From positions 6,433,501-6,497,500 of the forward strand of contig OX438754.1 in assembly GCA_949316235.1 (NCBI GenBank): a stretch of 64,000 nucleotides of DNA, in the 5' to 3' direction. Position 1 is the stretch's first letter; each line of letters opens with the position of its first letter. This DNA comes from Oegoconia quadripuncta. Lineage: Eukaryota; Arthropoda; Insecta; Lepidoptera; Autostichidae. The notes beneath the pieces were generated by a model, which saw only the letters and a program-made list of their open reading frames with translations, did no database searches and was not told where the DNA came from. The translations under genes and the position numbers were made by a program. Positions 37,560 through 49,734 of the stretch are shown here, one piece after another.

Positions 37560-37812
37560 TATACACGGTGAATTTGAATTCGTGTAATTCCCATTAATTG
37601 GTGATGGCCCTCTTGATTACGAACAACTTTCCGCAAGGAATCATAGTCGAATTCAATCAAAAAATTGCCGATTATCCATAAAAGTGAGCCAACCTGACAC
37701 CACGTTTAGTACGAAGATACAACAATTTTCGCCTGAATTCGGCTATGGTTCCTAGTGGAAAGTTGGTCATCAGTAAACAGGAATTACACTAATTCAAATT
37801 TCACCCTGTATA
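37560..37812. mobile_element. MITE with about 32-bp terminal inverted repeats, copy 1
   Basis: The left end TATACACGGTGAATTTGAAT and the right end are near-perfect inverted repeats over about 32 bp, reaching GTGTAATTCC in both. The interior has no open frame. A related copy is at 58104-58334. The ends begin TATAC, so a TA target is possible. The parent DNA transposon was not identified. Confidence 0.85.
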
Positions 37813-37827
37813 CATGTCAAGTCTTAC

Positions 37828-37870
37828 TCCACCGACAAGAGCATAGCTCTTAAATTGAAGAAGAAGAAGA
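37828..37870 (+). repeat. Short repeat with hairpin and GAA tail, copy 1
   Basis: It contains CCACCGACAAG, then a hairpin AAGAGC-ATA-GCTCTT, then AAATTGAAGAAGAAGAAG. The same 40 bp recurs at 60756-60796. A hairpin followed by a short tandem tail is typical of some LINE or SINE 3' ends. Confidence 0.7.
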
Positions 37871-39764
37871 TACCTACATGTATCAGAATGGGCAAGGTCT
37901 ACCAATCCACGATCACCAACCTACCTTCTCAGCGTGGCAACTCGGGAAAACTAAGCTTAAAATCTTAGTTCGGCATATGGCCTTGTCGGCCTTTGATGTG
38001 AGACCAAAAAATTCTAAATGTAAAAAGGTTATTAGTAGGTAGGACTAGCTAACTGTAATTATGTATCTTCACTTGAAATGGCTGCCCTTATCATTTGACT
38101 GACAGGTTGTTATTATTTCTTATCAAAACCGACCGAGTTAATGAATTCTTTATTTGGGATTTTTGATAACCATTTATGAATCATGATTGAATTTGTAATT
38201 TTGTTTGCATGTCATAGAAAGTAGCGTCGCTGCATATTAATTTTTATTGCTATCATCATTCCTACTTGTATCAATAATTATAAGTATTTTAATTAAATTG
38301 GACTAGATATCATATGTGGGCATGATCGCGCGAAGACCTAGAGCTGTGTGTGTTCAAGTTCAACCTCTTGTCGGCGACGCCGCGCTAAACAATGTGACAT
38401 TACCAGTGCTCAGCCATTTATTAGAGCCGCCCGCCCGCGCATTCGCCGACGACGATAGCCCCAGTTCCTCTTTTGGAAAATTACACACTTTAGCAGAACA
38501 TTAATGTATGTATGTGTTTATCATCACCATTACTTAATATTATAAATAAGTTATACGAATTTGGCGAGCGTCTATTACAGTAATTCATCACAATGTCACA
38601 TAAATTTCCACGCTCACTGCCAAATTGTGAAACGGGTTTTACTACTCGACAATAGATGTCGTTACTTGTATTCACACAGTCTTTGCAATCTTACTTTTAG
38701 CCTTGTTTGGGAAACTCAGCACGCTTAAAAGACCATCATTGTAAAGCGCTTGTTGATGTTGACTCTCAAGTATGCATGATATTTCTGTACATTGTTTTAC
38801 ACTAGTAAATTATCTCGTTTGTTATTATCATAATGCACACGTATGTTTACGCCTACTCGGGTTAAACCAATTAGGTACGTGTGTAGCACTTAATTCTATT
38901 AGATAGAGGTAACTCCCCGTCTGTATCGTGCATTCTTAAAGTTTTCCAGTTGTTCCACTAAGTGCAAAGAAAACGCACTATATTTAATTTTATTGCATTA
39001 TTTATTATTTCTCTATTGTAGTCATTGATCAAGCTATGGTATTTCCCGTAATGGAATCAAAAAGTATTAGTGTTATACCGTTGGATAGCCCTTTAATATC
39101 ATGTAATTATCGAGATTTTTGGTGAGTTACTCTCTATGCGGGATATACAACTTAAAATGGATTTCTGGCGTCAATATAAGTTTAGGGTCAAGGTTTCGCA
39201 CGGCTCCGATGGCAACAAAGCAAGTCGATTGCTATTATTCCGCACATTTAATGCCACAGAATACGACCGTCGGTGATTTTCTCGCGATGACATTGCGGCT
39301 AGTGACGTTGAAGTTTTGATTGTGCGGTTGTTAGGCTGTGACGGTGTTTTGAAACGAGCATTGATCAGCAGTATCTCGTGCGCGAACGCAGTCGCTGATT
39401 TGTCAAACCTGGCAATAGTGGCAGTACGTCCGCGACCATAGAACGCGCCGGATCCTCGAGAGGATGACGTAACCATCACTTAGTAACACATATCTTCCGT
39501 ACGCGCCGGCAATGTATCAAATGTTTATCGTATCTTTGACAGTGATTGCAATTAGTTACTTTACTAGTACCTAGTACGAGCGATTCCGTGGTTACAGTTT
39601 TTTTTAAATTTAAGTGGTATGCTATAAGTACGTGTACTTTATCGTGCAATGTAGCGTTTGCGAACGCATACGTGGAATGAATTACACCATATATTTCGGT
39701 GCCTGCACAACTCGAACCTTACGTTTACATTAGGTTGCGCAAGTGTTTGTTTACGTTAACATAG

Positions 39765-39904
39765 GGCATAATAAAAGACATAGGCACGGGGCAGCGGCGT
39801 TGGGCTGTAGTGCGGGCGCTGCTGCGCGCTTGCTGCCTGCCACCTCCGGATCATTTCCATCAACTCGTCGACCCCCACGACGGGCGTCGAGAACGGTCGC
39901 CAAC
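39765..39904 (+). other. Candidate upstream exon with good donor, reading frame unresolved
   Basis: A GC-rich block ends at the donor CCAAC|GTAAGA. Read to fit the RS exon (phase 2), it ends PHDGRRERSP and is open only from 39765, with no ATG. Read in the other open frame it ends RRASRTVAN in phase 0, which would fit the first kinase exon directly; that frame also lacks an ATG. It may be an internal exon (possible acceptor AACATAG at 39764) or an untranslated first exon. Confidence 0.35.
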
Positions 39905-40026
39905 GTAAGAATAGACGCTCATTCGCTCCTAGCACACACGAACCTCACCCAAACATGTTTTGCATACGATGCTTAATCTTTATCCTGTTCACTAACCCTA
40001 CAGCCTATCGATCGATGATTTCACAG

Positions 40027-40153
40027 CTCGGAGCACTCGTGGAGACGGAGAAATGAACGCTCCAAACGCTCGCACCACCGGCGTTCACCGACGTCACACA
40101 GACGGAGGAGACACCATCGCGACGAGTCATCAACGCGGTCACCCCCAGAACAG
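40027..40153 (+). CDS. Doa: RS-rich exon of Doa
   Basis: The acceptor TTTCACAG precedes 40027. Read with two bases from an upstream exon, it gives 42 codons dense in Arg, Ser and His, beginning SEHSWRRRNERSKRSHHRR and ending STRSPPEQ. Arg/Ser-rich N-termini are the hallmark of CLK/LAMMER kinases, where they direct nuclear-speckle localisation and binding to SR splicing factors. It ends in phase 0 at CAG|GCGAGT, an apparent GC donor, and joins the kinase exon at 52082 ([11 protein letters not shown]) in the same place as the RS tract of vertebrate CLKs. There is no ATG in this frame, so it needs an upstream exon; the one at 28919 fits by phase. Confidence 0.65.
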
Positions 40154-40339
40154 GCGAGTCTCACCGTTTCATACTTATTTTTATTTTAGATGACGGATAT
40201 AAGGTTGGAATGATTCTCTTAACCCCTTGCTCACCAACACAAGTCTGAATGTCCACCCGAAAACCTGTCTTCATTCACTAGTGTGAGACTGTAACTTTGT
40301 ACCTCTTGTAAGCGAAGTGCGGAACGAGAATAAAGCGTA

Positions 40340-40601
40340 AACGTCAGCGTGCCTGTTTGGGATGAAACGCGGGACGGGTTTGGCTTGTGAATGCGCGTGC
40401 GCGTGCGCCTTCGCCCATGAAGATGTGCGCGAGAGACGGCGACCTCCTCGCGCTTGCGCCTGTGCTATTTGTGTTCGCCTTCGTCACTCTGTACGCCTTC
40501 AGTCAGTCGCAAAGCTCAGCCGGCCGCCCGGCGCGTCTCCGTCGCCTGTGCCGAAATTCGTAGTCCGCGCTCGGGCTCGGGCGGCCAGCGCGAACCGAAC
40601 C
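40340..40601 (+). promoter_or_regulatory. GC-rich 5' UTR / promoter region of the 40602 exon
   Basis: CpG-rich sequence directly upstream of the ATG at 40602. The frame stays open back to another ATG at 40362, but the extra 80 residues are low-complexity (Cys/Ala and Arg/Ala runs) and look like translated leader. Confidence 0.4.
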
Positions 40602-42506
40602 ATGGCTGCCCAGCCTCCGCGCCCCCCGCCCAACAACTTGCTCTTTTGCGGGCCCCCACCCTCACTTCCGCAAGTAGTGCTGCTGCCAAGCGACGCCGCT
40701 CGAGATGACATCGCCACTCTTAACTCTGCAAATGATGTTTCCTTTGACCAAACAAGCGTTCCCTTGCAACAAATAAACAACGTGGGTGTGCCCACATATG
40801 ATGGACTTTACAGTGACCAAGTGGAAACCAGTGTATTTGACAAAAATCATAACGCGGATCAAGGTTTTCCACTTTGTAGTTATTTGCGACGAACTCACAG
40901 TTTTGATATTTCAGACGTTTATGCCACACGTTTAGAAACCGACTCAAATGCCCGCGCGTTCCGTCATAGACGATCCGAGCCAGACTTGTCAAAGTATGGG
41001 CTGTTCGTTGAAGCGGAAGTTACTATGGAATATGGACCTCTTCAACCCCCTCCACTTGTGCTTAATAATCCCTTCTATGACGGTTCTTATGCCCTGGATC
41101 CATCGCAGTTGAACCAAAGTATGGTGGTATTACCAGAAAATTACTTAGCTTTTGAAGACTCTTTTGTACCATGGAAATTCAAACCCGAATTACTTATTGA
41201 TAGAGATGTTAATACCGAACTATATTACGATGGATTACCTTTAATACCTTCCAACGATCCGTGGTCAACTTACGGCAATGATAATGCTGCGTTCGATTAC
41301 TACCCTCCTCAATTTGTGGCTCCTGTCGGGGAACATGATGGTATACATTATATGCCCTTAAGTGACTTCGAATACGCTATACCACAATATATGAGTTTAC
41401 CGACAGTGGAACATGCAAATGTTGATAATTTTGCAGACAATGGTTGTCAATCAGAAGAAACTGTTACGCCATCCATCGAAAATGTTAGTGAAATACTTGA
41501 AGACAGTTCACAGCCTGAAGTAGTGACGTCATCTGGATCTGCTCTTTCTACAGTTAATAGTAATGTAGTGAGTGAAGATGAAAAATGTAGTGCCAGTGAC
41601 TTTCCTACCAATAGGGAATGGTCCACACGAAGTGACGAATCATTAAACGCGGACTTTTCTAATGACGTTACATCCAGCTTAGCGTTTGTGCCGACTAGTA
41701 AAAGTTCACAAGCGCCACATGGTGCGGATGATACGAGTGATGATACTTCTCCATGTTCCACCGATTATCACGAGGCTTCGGCCTTAGATATAGTGCAAAG
41801 TACGGACGAGCTCTCTTGTTGTGATAGTACCGATTTCTCTCAAAGTAGAGATGATGTTTCACCTATTTTTCCAGACCCTCCTAAACCTAGTGATGTTGTG
41901 ACAAGTGAAATTGACAAAAACCAAAATGTGATCAATGGACCTTATGTTTTAGCTTCAACTGAAACGTTAGCTAATGTACCTCTCAGTAAATTACCATCCA
42001 TTCCAATTCACAATAAATTACCGGCAAATCTACCTCCTCCACCGGATAGCTTACCCGATGAAAATAATGTTACACCGATTAAACAAACAACTTCAACACC
42101 GAAAAAAGAAAAAACGTCTGAACCTGTAGTAGCTGAAAATAAGCCAAAGCAAAATAAAACTAATGATCGATCATTACAATTCGAAGCCTCTGAGGAGCAT
42201 CTGAAGGCAAATGCGTCAAATATACTACCACAGCCGCCACAACCTCCAGCAGTGCCGCCTGCTTGGCTTGCCTCTAGACCCCAGACTAGTCAACAGGTAC
42301 CTCCTGCAGCGCCGTCGTCGCCACCTCAGATAATTGTTCAAAACGTAGAGAGAATACCGCCAGATTTCGAGAAGAGCCCCAAACCTCCATCACAGCCGCC
42401 TATGAGGGGCAACCAACCCGCTGCCGTTGAACCTCAACCGTCCTGCTCTTTTGCGCCTCCTCAGATACATCAGCAATCTTCTCAACTCAAACCGAAAGAA
42501 GTCGAG
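40602..42506 (+). CDS. Doa: Alternative 5' coding exon of Doa, 635 codons, long disordered N-terminus
   Basis: The ATG at 40602 has near-ideal context (ACCATGG); an in-frame ATG at 40362 would add 80 low-complexity residues. The exon ends at GTCGAG|GTTTGT in phase 0, matching the first kinase exon at 52082, so the product would be about 1012 aa. It is intrinsically disordered in character. It starts MAAQPPRPPPNN, has a basic patch FRHRRSEPDLSKYG, and then long Ser/Asp/Glu-rich acidic stretches (such as DDTSDDTSPCSTDY). It finishes with proline-rich runs (PPPPDSLPDE, QPPQPPAVPPAW) that could bind SH3 or WW domains. There is no RS tract and no known catalytic domain. If read through the donor it stops four codons later, which supports an exon end here. 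Confidence 0.72.
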
Positions 42507-45500
42507 GTTTGTTACATTTAGCATTGTTAGAAAATTACATCGAGAAAAGTCAAGTTTATGTGATTTCAATAACTACAAAGCTCCAACGTACACATGTACA
42601 TATTATATAGAAGTAACTGCGCATTGCGCTGCCAGCTTTCGTGTATCGAGAGCAATGCGCATCTATTTTAGATCATATTATTAGGTCAAGGGTTTATTTA
42701 ATATCCATTCCCTATTTTCGTCATTTTTCTTATCTCTTATTTTACCAACCCGGCAAAACTAGTCTTAAGTTTTCTTTATTGAGAAAAATAATTGACTGAA
42801 CAGCGTAAGTTTCCAACAATTAACATTCCAACAATCTTTTAAAATCTATTTACTCAGAGCGACCCAAGGAAAGGTTTATTTTCTAGTATTTCTTAAGTAA
42901 TAGTGTTGTGATTTTGACCTTAACCCTTCAGTTGCATGAGCTACGATTATTAACTATTCACAAATCTCATTGATTAATGTGTGATTGTTACTGTTCGTGT
43001 AGAGATACCGTCGCGAGATTTTGTTATATCGCATAAAATAACAATGAAAAGTTTTATGTATCCTATCTGCTGTAAACAATATGTGCGACCGCCCGAAATA
43101 GTTTCAGCAGCTGGCACTAACAATGCGATTCCAATGGCGATCACTAGATGGCGCCACGTGGTGGCAAAAGGCCGCATACGCACAGAAATAGTACCACGAC
43201 GATCACCTTCACCTAGGAGATTCCGCCGAAATGGCCGTGCTGTTATCATAACAGGCGAAGAAGCGCGCTCCGCCCACCCGATCGCAGGATGTTGCTATAT
43301 CAAAAACTTATACACCCAAAGATTCATGGAATGCCAGACCATAACAACTGCCATGATTGGTGTAACAAACAACGTACATTGTGTCTTGTTACCACAGACC
43401 ATACCCCAATGTTAGCTCGATCACTGTTCTGGATTTAGAGTGGATTTATTAACGTCGCTGCTCTTGATGCTTAGTCAGATATTTATTATAACATCATATT
43501 TGTCCCACTTACTTTTCCCGTGCAGGACACGCATTCGCAGTGTTGTTTAGTAATATAACTGCAATACTTTTATGAAGTATGTATATGGATATAGTTCAAT
43601 AAAACGTGTAATTAAATGGGAACTAAGTTCGAATTATGTCGCATAAAAGTTAACTGATAAAAATCACCAACATAAGCTGGATTAATCAACAAAATGATTA
43701 CACATTCTATAAATACCCGATTCTTAGATAGAATGTGCAATTCGATATAATATGGATTGTTCCTTCGATTTTATAGAATAGCTAATAATTCTTATAAACA
43801 AAATTTAATCAACAATAGATAGGGTTAGAAAATGTCCGAAAAATTAATTTAATGTACCAAAAAACTAAAACTGGCCAGAACATGCTCTCTACTGTGTATA
43901 ACTAATATGTAATCCTTATTAATTAATAAAATAAAAGTTTTAAACATTAAAACCAGAGTACCAAAATGATTTGTTCACTAATTCGCATCATGCTTTTAGT
44001 TTATTTCATCATTTATATTTCAAAAATAATCATTTACGTTCGTTCTTACCATGATGTTTTTCACGAGAGTTGCGGACCACGCGAACACATTTGCCTAATC
44101 GACTCTCATCAAGAAACGTGCGTTTCAATTGTTTTGAATTGTACTACGAAATCTTTAAATTGAAACCCGGCACAGCCGGCTGTAGGCGGATTTAGTTCGT
44201 ATAAATGGAAAAATTTTACAAGATATTTGTCCGCATCTTTTCAACCCTTTTACCTATACAAACATGCAGTATGTGAAGTGTGAGTTTTGTTTCAATTTAA
44301 CTGTACTGCTGCTGTGTATACCGGATGAGATTTTTGACAGTAAGGAAAAAATAGGGCATATTAAGTAAGTGAAGTAGAAGGTAGTTTAATTATTTTTTTC
44401 ACGGTACGGTAAAACAACTCATCCAGTATAATTTCGACTTCAAGCCATAAATCGGCGACGAAACAAAGGCCGAATCCATCTCCAACCGAGCGCTTTACTA
44501 ATATTTTCTTTTCCAAAATGTATTCATGGATATTTTAAATTAGTAACATTTTGGAAATGAAGTCGATACAATCTTCATTTACTTTGTTCCCATTTATAAT
44601 TCAAAGAGCGTTTTTCGCGTTACATTTTTACCCATCTTTCTTTGTGAGGGCACGTATTAAAAATAGAACAAAAATGATGCAGGCAGGTATAAGCAGACGT
44701 CAATGATTGGCTGTTTATATCGTCCTGCTTCTGATAGATGGAGGGCCAGTATCAGCTGTAGGTAACCTTAAGAAGGCTCAATGGAGTGCCATAGTCAAAT
44801 TGACTAAACTCCTTGTTACAAAGCGTTTACAGTATTGTAAGGCTTTCAGTCTATCCCACAATTTAATGAACTACTTTTGGCCGTATATCACAATTTCTTC
44901 GCGACACAACGTGAAAAAAGCTAATCACTCAGCCTTTAGAGCTGTAATCATTCAAGTATATACCTGCATACATAATTAATTTTTTACATTAATCACTTTA
45001 TTTTAGAAAGTTTAACCATTTGAATCTTAATTGAAAGTAACTATAAAAAAAAATAGTGATGTGAAATTGCAGTTAATGCAATATATTGAGCTTTTTGTGT
45101 TATGCCTTGCGACTTCTATCGGAAATAAAAACCATACTTACATAGTACGTACCTGATTTACTATGTGTTTACGCCCTACGTATTGCTTATCTAATGTAAT
45201 GGATGAATTTTTACCGTAGTCTATTGTTTTTTTGATATTATCATCACATGAAATTGAAAATATTTTTGTTCATTATTCATTACTGATAATATATTAATAT
45301 TTATAAATAAATATGGAAATCACAGGTTGGACTCTCGCCTGCTTCTATTATCAATATTGTTATTTAATGACTAGAGTATTTATTACTTCCTACTTCAAAT
45401 AATTCCCTAAATTCATGTAGGTACCTATATCTCTTGATCAGTTATGCATAATAGATATTGCCCTGCTTGTGAAGTGTCGCGGTAGTGAAGAATATTTATT

Positions 45501-46945
45501 ATAAAATTTTAGAAAAGGCTACAAAAAAATTTAATTGAATTTTAAATCATGTTTCTTTTTCATCGTAACGATGATGGCTGATATATTTTTTCTTTTGTTT
45601 CCTGTTACCAATTATGAGATTTTTTTTATCAGAATTTTTCCACCATGTATTTCTAAACTGTTTGAAATATTGTCTAAAGGTGTAGGTAGCCCTTTACTTC
45701 CCATTTGTTATATTGAACAACAGTGACTTTGGAAAACTGAATTAGATTCCTATTTCGCTACGCAATAGCTGAAAAAAGACGAATTGTTATACTTTTTATA
45801 ATTGTCTTCTTTGGCTAAACTTCGTCTCTTGTGTTTAGTAAAGTCATTACATGGCAATCGGAGGTCAAGTTCGTAACATGGCGGTGGTGTTGCTATCGCG
45901 AACCATTTATACGCGAGTGGCGTGGCCAGCGGTCGAGATACGGTCTAATAAATGCGCTCCACCCGCTGTTATGTTGCCCACCTATCTATTTGGTAATGCC
46001 CGGTTCCTTCCGGCCGACCTTGCCGATAATGGCTCATGCGCCTTCGTTTGCTGGGCCAATAGTTAAATAGCGATTTAAACCAATTCTCTGATGAAAAACT
46101 GTTTTACTTGCACGCTCCCATGCGGTAGTGAGACTCACTATCACTTTTGTTCAAACACAAACGTCGCTCGTGTTGACCTTTACGATGATGGCAAACCCAT
46201 AGTTTCTTCCATAAGTAGATAATTTATAGATAAAAACGTTTCCTATAATTATACACTGGGTGATTTGTCACTACTACTTGGCGGATGTGGCATTATGATT
46301 AGGTACCTACATTAAAGTATTTTAAACATAACTTATTTTTAAAATTTTATCATGCCTATTATGAATAATATATTGTGTACTTGCTATTCTATACTGAAGA
46401 CCGATAAGGGCGATGAGCTCGGCGCTAAATTATTTACTTATTTTTCCTGGTATTGTATTTACCAGTAATGTACAATTGTATACGAAAAAAACTAAATATA
46501 TAGTCATACGAGTTGTTCAAAGAATATCAATCAATTAATTAAAAAGAAGTTTGCGATTCGCTCGCGAGCTGTTAAATCCTGTTTCAACCGAAATCTGCCA
46601 CTACATACAGTTTGGCCCATTTGTTCTTGCCATGTTCAATTAACTGCTGCTGGAACTCGCCCGCAGTTTGTTGCGGGACGCTGATCGAAGGCGAACTGTC
46701 TGAACGGACCATTGATATTTCAGTCTCGCATCGCGGTTGGAACGTTTCATTTGCATTTACAATATAGTAATGGTTAAACGGTTTATCTTTTCGGTATTGT
46801 CAAGTGCGGCGCTTGTAAACACGACTCGTACTTGACCGGCTACACACGCGCCACCGCGATACAGTTGTTAGTGAGCCGGCGTTCTGTCCACCCGCACCAC
46901 GTTACATTGTGTAGTGTTTATAAACTCTTTAGTGTTGTTTTTATA
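42507..46945 (+). other. Doa intron between the 40602 and 46946 first exons
   Basis: No exon is supported. The region is mostly AT-rich. A moderately GC-richer block at 45860-46065 has no convincing splice sites, and may be regulatory for the first exon at 46946. Confidence 0.4.
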
Positions 46946-47146
46946 ATGGAGTGCTGTGAAATGGCGGAATTTACAATAAGACACGATCGCATTCGAGTGC
47001 CTCTGCGGCTTGCCTCTTTCTACGAGCTTTACAAGCGGTTCTTGAAGGAGCACGGATGCAGTTGGCACGACGTATCGAAACTGCTCTCTGTAGTGGGAGA
47101 GATTCTTTTCGATGTGGACGGTGCATGTAGCCTTCTGGCCGGCAAG
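46946..47146 (+). CDS. Doa: Alternative 5' coding exon of Doa, 67 codons
   Basis: The ATG at 46946 (a second at 46961 has better context, GAAATGGCG) opens 67 codons ending at a consensus donor, GGCAAG|GTCAGT, in phase 0. This fits the first kinase exon and gives a short kinase of about 444 aa. The peptide has two likely amphipathic helices (RLASFYELYKRFLKEHG and SWHDVSKLLSVVGEILFDVDG) and no RS repeats. Base use is coding-like against AT-rich surroundings. I do not recognise a domain. Assignment to Doa rests on position, strand and phase only. Confidence 0.6.
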
Positions 47147-49734
47147 GTCAGTCTCATTACTACTTGCAATTTCGCAACAAGCATAAAAGAGTACTTGCAA
47201 TACTTGTATCAAGGCGAATTATCCAATTTACTCTCGCCTTAATTAAATTGATATAGCTGAAACTTAACCATCTAAAAATCCACAATTGGTAACGTTAGAT
47301 GAATTCATATTTTAGATTTAATATATACCTTATCCATTTTTGAATTTTCGGTAATTAATTTATTAACATAAACTATAATGATAAAGTTTTGGTTTCTTTT
47401 CCCATGATATTATTTACTAACTTATCCCCTAGCCACCGAAATGGGGTTCCACCAGCCAATCATAACACGGCTGTTTTTTACCTGCACCCTTGCGTTATTG
47501 TGCCGATCCCTATTGTACTAAACAGCTGTCCGCTTACTTAGACCTTTCTACAACAGTTGATGTGTGAACACAGCGCAATGTTAACGAACTTTCAAAATGT
47601 CACCAATCAAAACGTCATCTTGATAACCTGCGATATGGAGTTCGGTGAATCACCTGTATCTGCCTTGATCTTGATAATCACCCTGTGTATAACAACTTAT
47701 GCTTTTAACAAGAATAAAACGCCCCCTTTGAATGTGTTTCGACAATTTGCGTTATTCAATTATCCAGTTATTAACTACATTTCAGAGGTATGTCATATAT
47801 TTTTTTTTTCTATTACATTCTGCAAAATATTTAGAAATTGAAGAACATTGCAAGTATTTAACTTTCCATACCGGCATCGTCGGCATGTTGAAATGTTTCT
47901 AAACATTAGATATTGATCCTTAACTTTATTGGCGCTGCAATAACGTCGGTGTTGCGTTGAAATTGGCCATTGCTGAAAAAAGTAGTGAAAGTAAAATTGC
48001 AAGCGAAATTCCGCGGAGGTCGAACTATGTAAAGAATGTTAGCTTCCGCTGCGCCAAATGGTTCAGTCGACATTATTATTCAATGCTAAAGGAAATTTAT
48101 TACAAACCCATTTAGGTATTGCCTCGAAAGCTGTGGTCAAGATACTAACGTTTGATGTTATCAGATCAGTTAACGCGAAACAGGCATTAGGTAACTTAGA
48201 TTTCATCAAGCAAGCAATGTATTGAATCCACGGAAGTATAACCTTAACTAGAAAGACATACATCACGTAATTTGTTCTAAATCTGTACTCATAATATCAT
48301 CAAAACCCCGCACTTCGTTTATATGTGTTTATTAGAATATAAAAATATGTATAACGAACTATCAAGATACAGTATCAGCTAGACGGGAAATCTGTCTGCT
48401 TAGTGGCGGATGCCCGACAAATAATAATATATATGTGAACAATGCTATGATAAACACGAGACGGTACGGAATGTGTTCCTGACATTGCTCATGTCCTCTT
48501 AAATATACGCACAAAGATGGCCTGATTCCTTTCACTTACAGCATAATGTACTTATTACCCAAGCATGTTTAAACCTAAATTTCATTAATGCAATTTAACA
48601 GCAGCCACACATTGTTCAATTCTTTAAGTTTTTCAATAGTATGCTGTGTATATCGTAGTATTATTTTCATTCTTTGATCTTTGAATAGTGAATTAATGAG
48701 GATTTCGTTCGCACATAGGTGTATCGTTTACATTATACTAAACAAGCTGGTGCCTTGATTGTTCTCTACATAATGTAAATATATTTTTTTTCATAACATC
48801 AATCATTGCGGGTCGTATAGATAACACCCGTAGTGAACTCGCGTTATCATTTCATCAATATGAATCAACGTTTGACCTTAGGGGATAACAGTGGTGGCCG
48901 CGTGGTCCCGGACATGTCGTGCGGGCTACAAAGGTGGGTATCGCGCCGACATTGTCGAGTGCGCGCATCACACGCGCTCCACTGACCTAATTACCTGTCT
49001 TATTGACAGAACTGTCTTGGCCACCGAGCTCACCGTTCAGAGAAAGGCGACGCCTCGCCGATATCTCATTAAATCGCCATCACTAACACGCAAATACTAC
49101 GACAATAATACTTACCTACAATGTATCTATCTACAGTTTCATACGAAAGTAGCATTTTGTCCTATGACGTTAACTGCGCTATTCATCATTGTGAATGTCT
49201 GCCAAAACTTAGTGTCATGAATGCGAAGCCGCTAATGATATAAACTAAAATTCCGGACGGAACAACTTCGTAATAAGTTCCGAAGGAACTGCAATGTAAC
49301 CTTCGATGATAGATGTTATAAATTAATTAAAGAGCTGTAACTGTTCCGTAATTAATGAGTAGTATCGGATACATTTAGCGAGTGTAGTGCGAGCGAATGC
49401 GCGCGCGGCTGCTCGGGAGTGCGCGGGAGGGCGCTCCCACGGGTTGCCGATATTTTTAGTTCGCGACCATTACTTGGCACCGGCGGCCGCACTCGACTGC
49501 GCTAGTGATCTTTCTGAAATTCGTTCGCGTACCTAACGCTCTCAATCTCGAGATAGGTCCAGTCCAATGTTCGGTGCCGGAGCAATCACCGCTTAAACCA
49601 AATATCGCGAGGTACTGATAATGACGTGCCAAAACTTGCGAATTGTGAAATTATGACGTTTCATGAACACTATGTGATTTACCCGGGATAGGGCAGTGTG
49701 TAAATAATAATAAAACATCCCAGACTAAACAAAC
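47147..49734 (+). other. Doa intron and 5' region of the 49735 first exon
   Basis: No exon is supported. The right end (from about 49370) becomes GC-rich and is treated as a promoter. The rest is AT-rich, with short chance frames. Confidence 0.4.
49370..49520 (+). promoter_or_regulatory. GC-rich candidate promoter for the 49735 exon
   Basis: A CpG-rich block (GCGCGCGGCTGC, GGGAGGGCGCTCCC, GGCGGCCGCACTCGACTGCG) lies 215-365 nt upstream of the ATG, with no splice site needed between. No TATA box is convincing. Insect CpG-rich blocks of this kind commonly mark promoters. Confidence 0.4.

Larger units (their letters stand above)
29962..40026 (+). other. Long inferred Doa intron
   Basis: About 10 kb with no supported exon, apart from a candidate at 39765-39904. 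It holds family X copy 2, a MITE, and LINE-like scraps with AACCGACTTCAAAAAA-type motifs near 32838-32890 and 34888-34925. A strikingly GC-rich patch lies at 33595-33720, with weaker ones at 36110-36260 and 38380-38460. No coding potential is evident in these; they may be promoters or enhancers. Confidence 0.4.

Noticed and set aside
40362..40601. 80-residue N-terminal extension of the 40602 exon
   Set aside because: In frame with an ATG, but Cys/Ala and Arg/Ala low complexity and a much better start context at 40602 suggest it is leader sequence. It remains possible.
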